Positions 21,760 to 21,790 of a stretch of 21,790 bases of DNA are shown one piece after another. The DNA comes from JBBQVS01 sp964657325. Lineage in GTDB: Bacteria; Chloroflexota; Ktedonobacteria; Ktedonobacterales; Ktedonobacteraceae. The notes under the pieces are model-generated. The model had not been told where the DNA came from and searched no databases. It saw nothing but the letters and a program-made list of their open reading frames with translations. Positions within the stretch are counted from its first letter, which is position 1; each line of letters opens with the position of its first letter. The DNA lies in assembly GCA_964657325.1 (NCBI GenBank), contig CAZZVE010000079.1:1-21790 (forward strand). Reading direction: 5' to 3'. A program made the position numbers and the translations under genes.

Positions 21760-21790
21760 AATGTTTGTGGCATACACATAGAGAAAGGCT

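Noticed and set aside
21393..21779. A 128-codon open frame on the minus strand opposite the release-factor-like gene
   Set aside because: It is Arg/Ser/Cys-rich without recognisable motifs, as expected for the complement of a gene encoding an Arg-rich protein; the plus frame has GGQ and a ribosome site.
1..21790. CRISPR array, tRNA or rRNA genes, prophage or insertion sequence
   Set aside because: No regularly spaced direct repeats, no cloverleaf with CCA-end features and no transposase or integrase frames were seen; the repeats present are isolated inverted repeats.

Overview
The window looks like chromosomal DNA from a soil bacterium of the Ktedonobacteria (Chloroflexota) or a close relative. 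This is an inference. It rests on roughly even base composition, a mix of actinobacterial-type functions (a glucose-6-phosphate dehydrogenase that uses cofactor F420, an MbtG-like N-hydroxylase, an LCP envelope protein, an MmyB-type regulator), strong AGGAGG-type ribosome sites, and many long hairpin repeats between genes, including a recurring GGGCACCCGCAAGGGG-type element. I found no tRNA, rRNA, CRISPR array, transposase or phage gene. The window carries 21 protein genes, most of them enzymes or one-component regulators.

Layout. 1-2.8 kb: an inositol-monophosphatase-family phosphatase and a GHMP kinase that closely resembles the kinase half of plant L-arabinokinase, both on the + strand and separated by a hairpin. 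2.8-5.1 kb, minus strand: a BmrR-like MerR regulator, then (reading leftward from 5.1 kb) an AdhR-like MerR regulator in an operon with a short-chain dehydrogenase. Both MerR genes have textbook 19-bp-spacer promoters with dyads. 5.2-6.4 kb: an LCP envelope protein. 6.5-8.7 kb: divergent fgd and glucokinase genes, which make and consume glucose-6-phosphate. 8.9-10.7 kb: an aldo/keto reductase divergent from an XRE/MmyB regulator, with an extended dyad between them.

10.8-11.9 kb: a 10-helix EamA-family transporter on the minus strand. Its leader carries a complete promoter, a ykkC-family (guanidine-I-like) riboswitch aptamer and an overlapping intrinsic terminator. This is the most informative regulatory element in the window. 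11.9-13.1 kb: a HAD hydrolase and a small membrane protein. 13.3-15.9 kb: a DinB-like protein with a quinone oxidoreductase-type enzyme, then a D-2-hydroxyacid dehydrogenase behind a perfect 73-bp palindrome. 16.1-18.4 kb: a lipid kinase with an extra C-terminal domain, divergent from a nitroreductase. 18.5-21.1 kb: an MbtG-like lysine/ornithine N-hydroxylase and a Rieske oxygenase of the quaternary-amine type. 21.4 kb: a very small GGQ release-factor-like protein with an ArfB-like basic tail.

The window is not one large operon. It is a run of short transcription units, often divergent or convergent, with hairpins at most boundaries. The clearest functional pairings are riboswitch plus transporter, glucokinase plus F420 glucose-6-phosphate dehydrogenase, AdhR-like sensor plus SDR, and XRE regulator plus aldo/keto reductase. 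No intergenic stretch exceeds about 285 bases. All calls come from reading the sequence; no database search was run.
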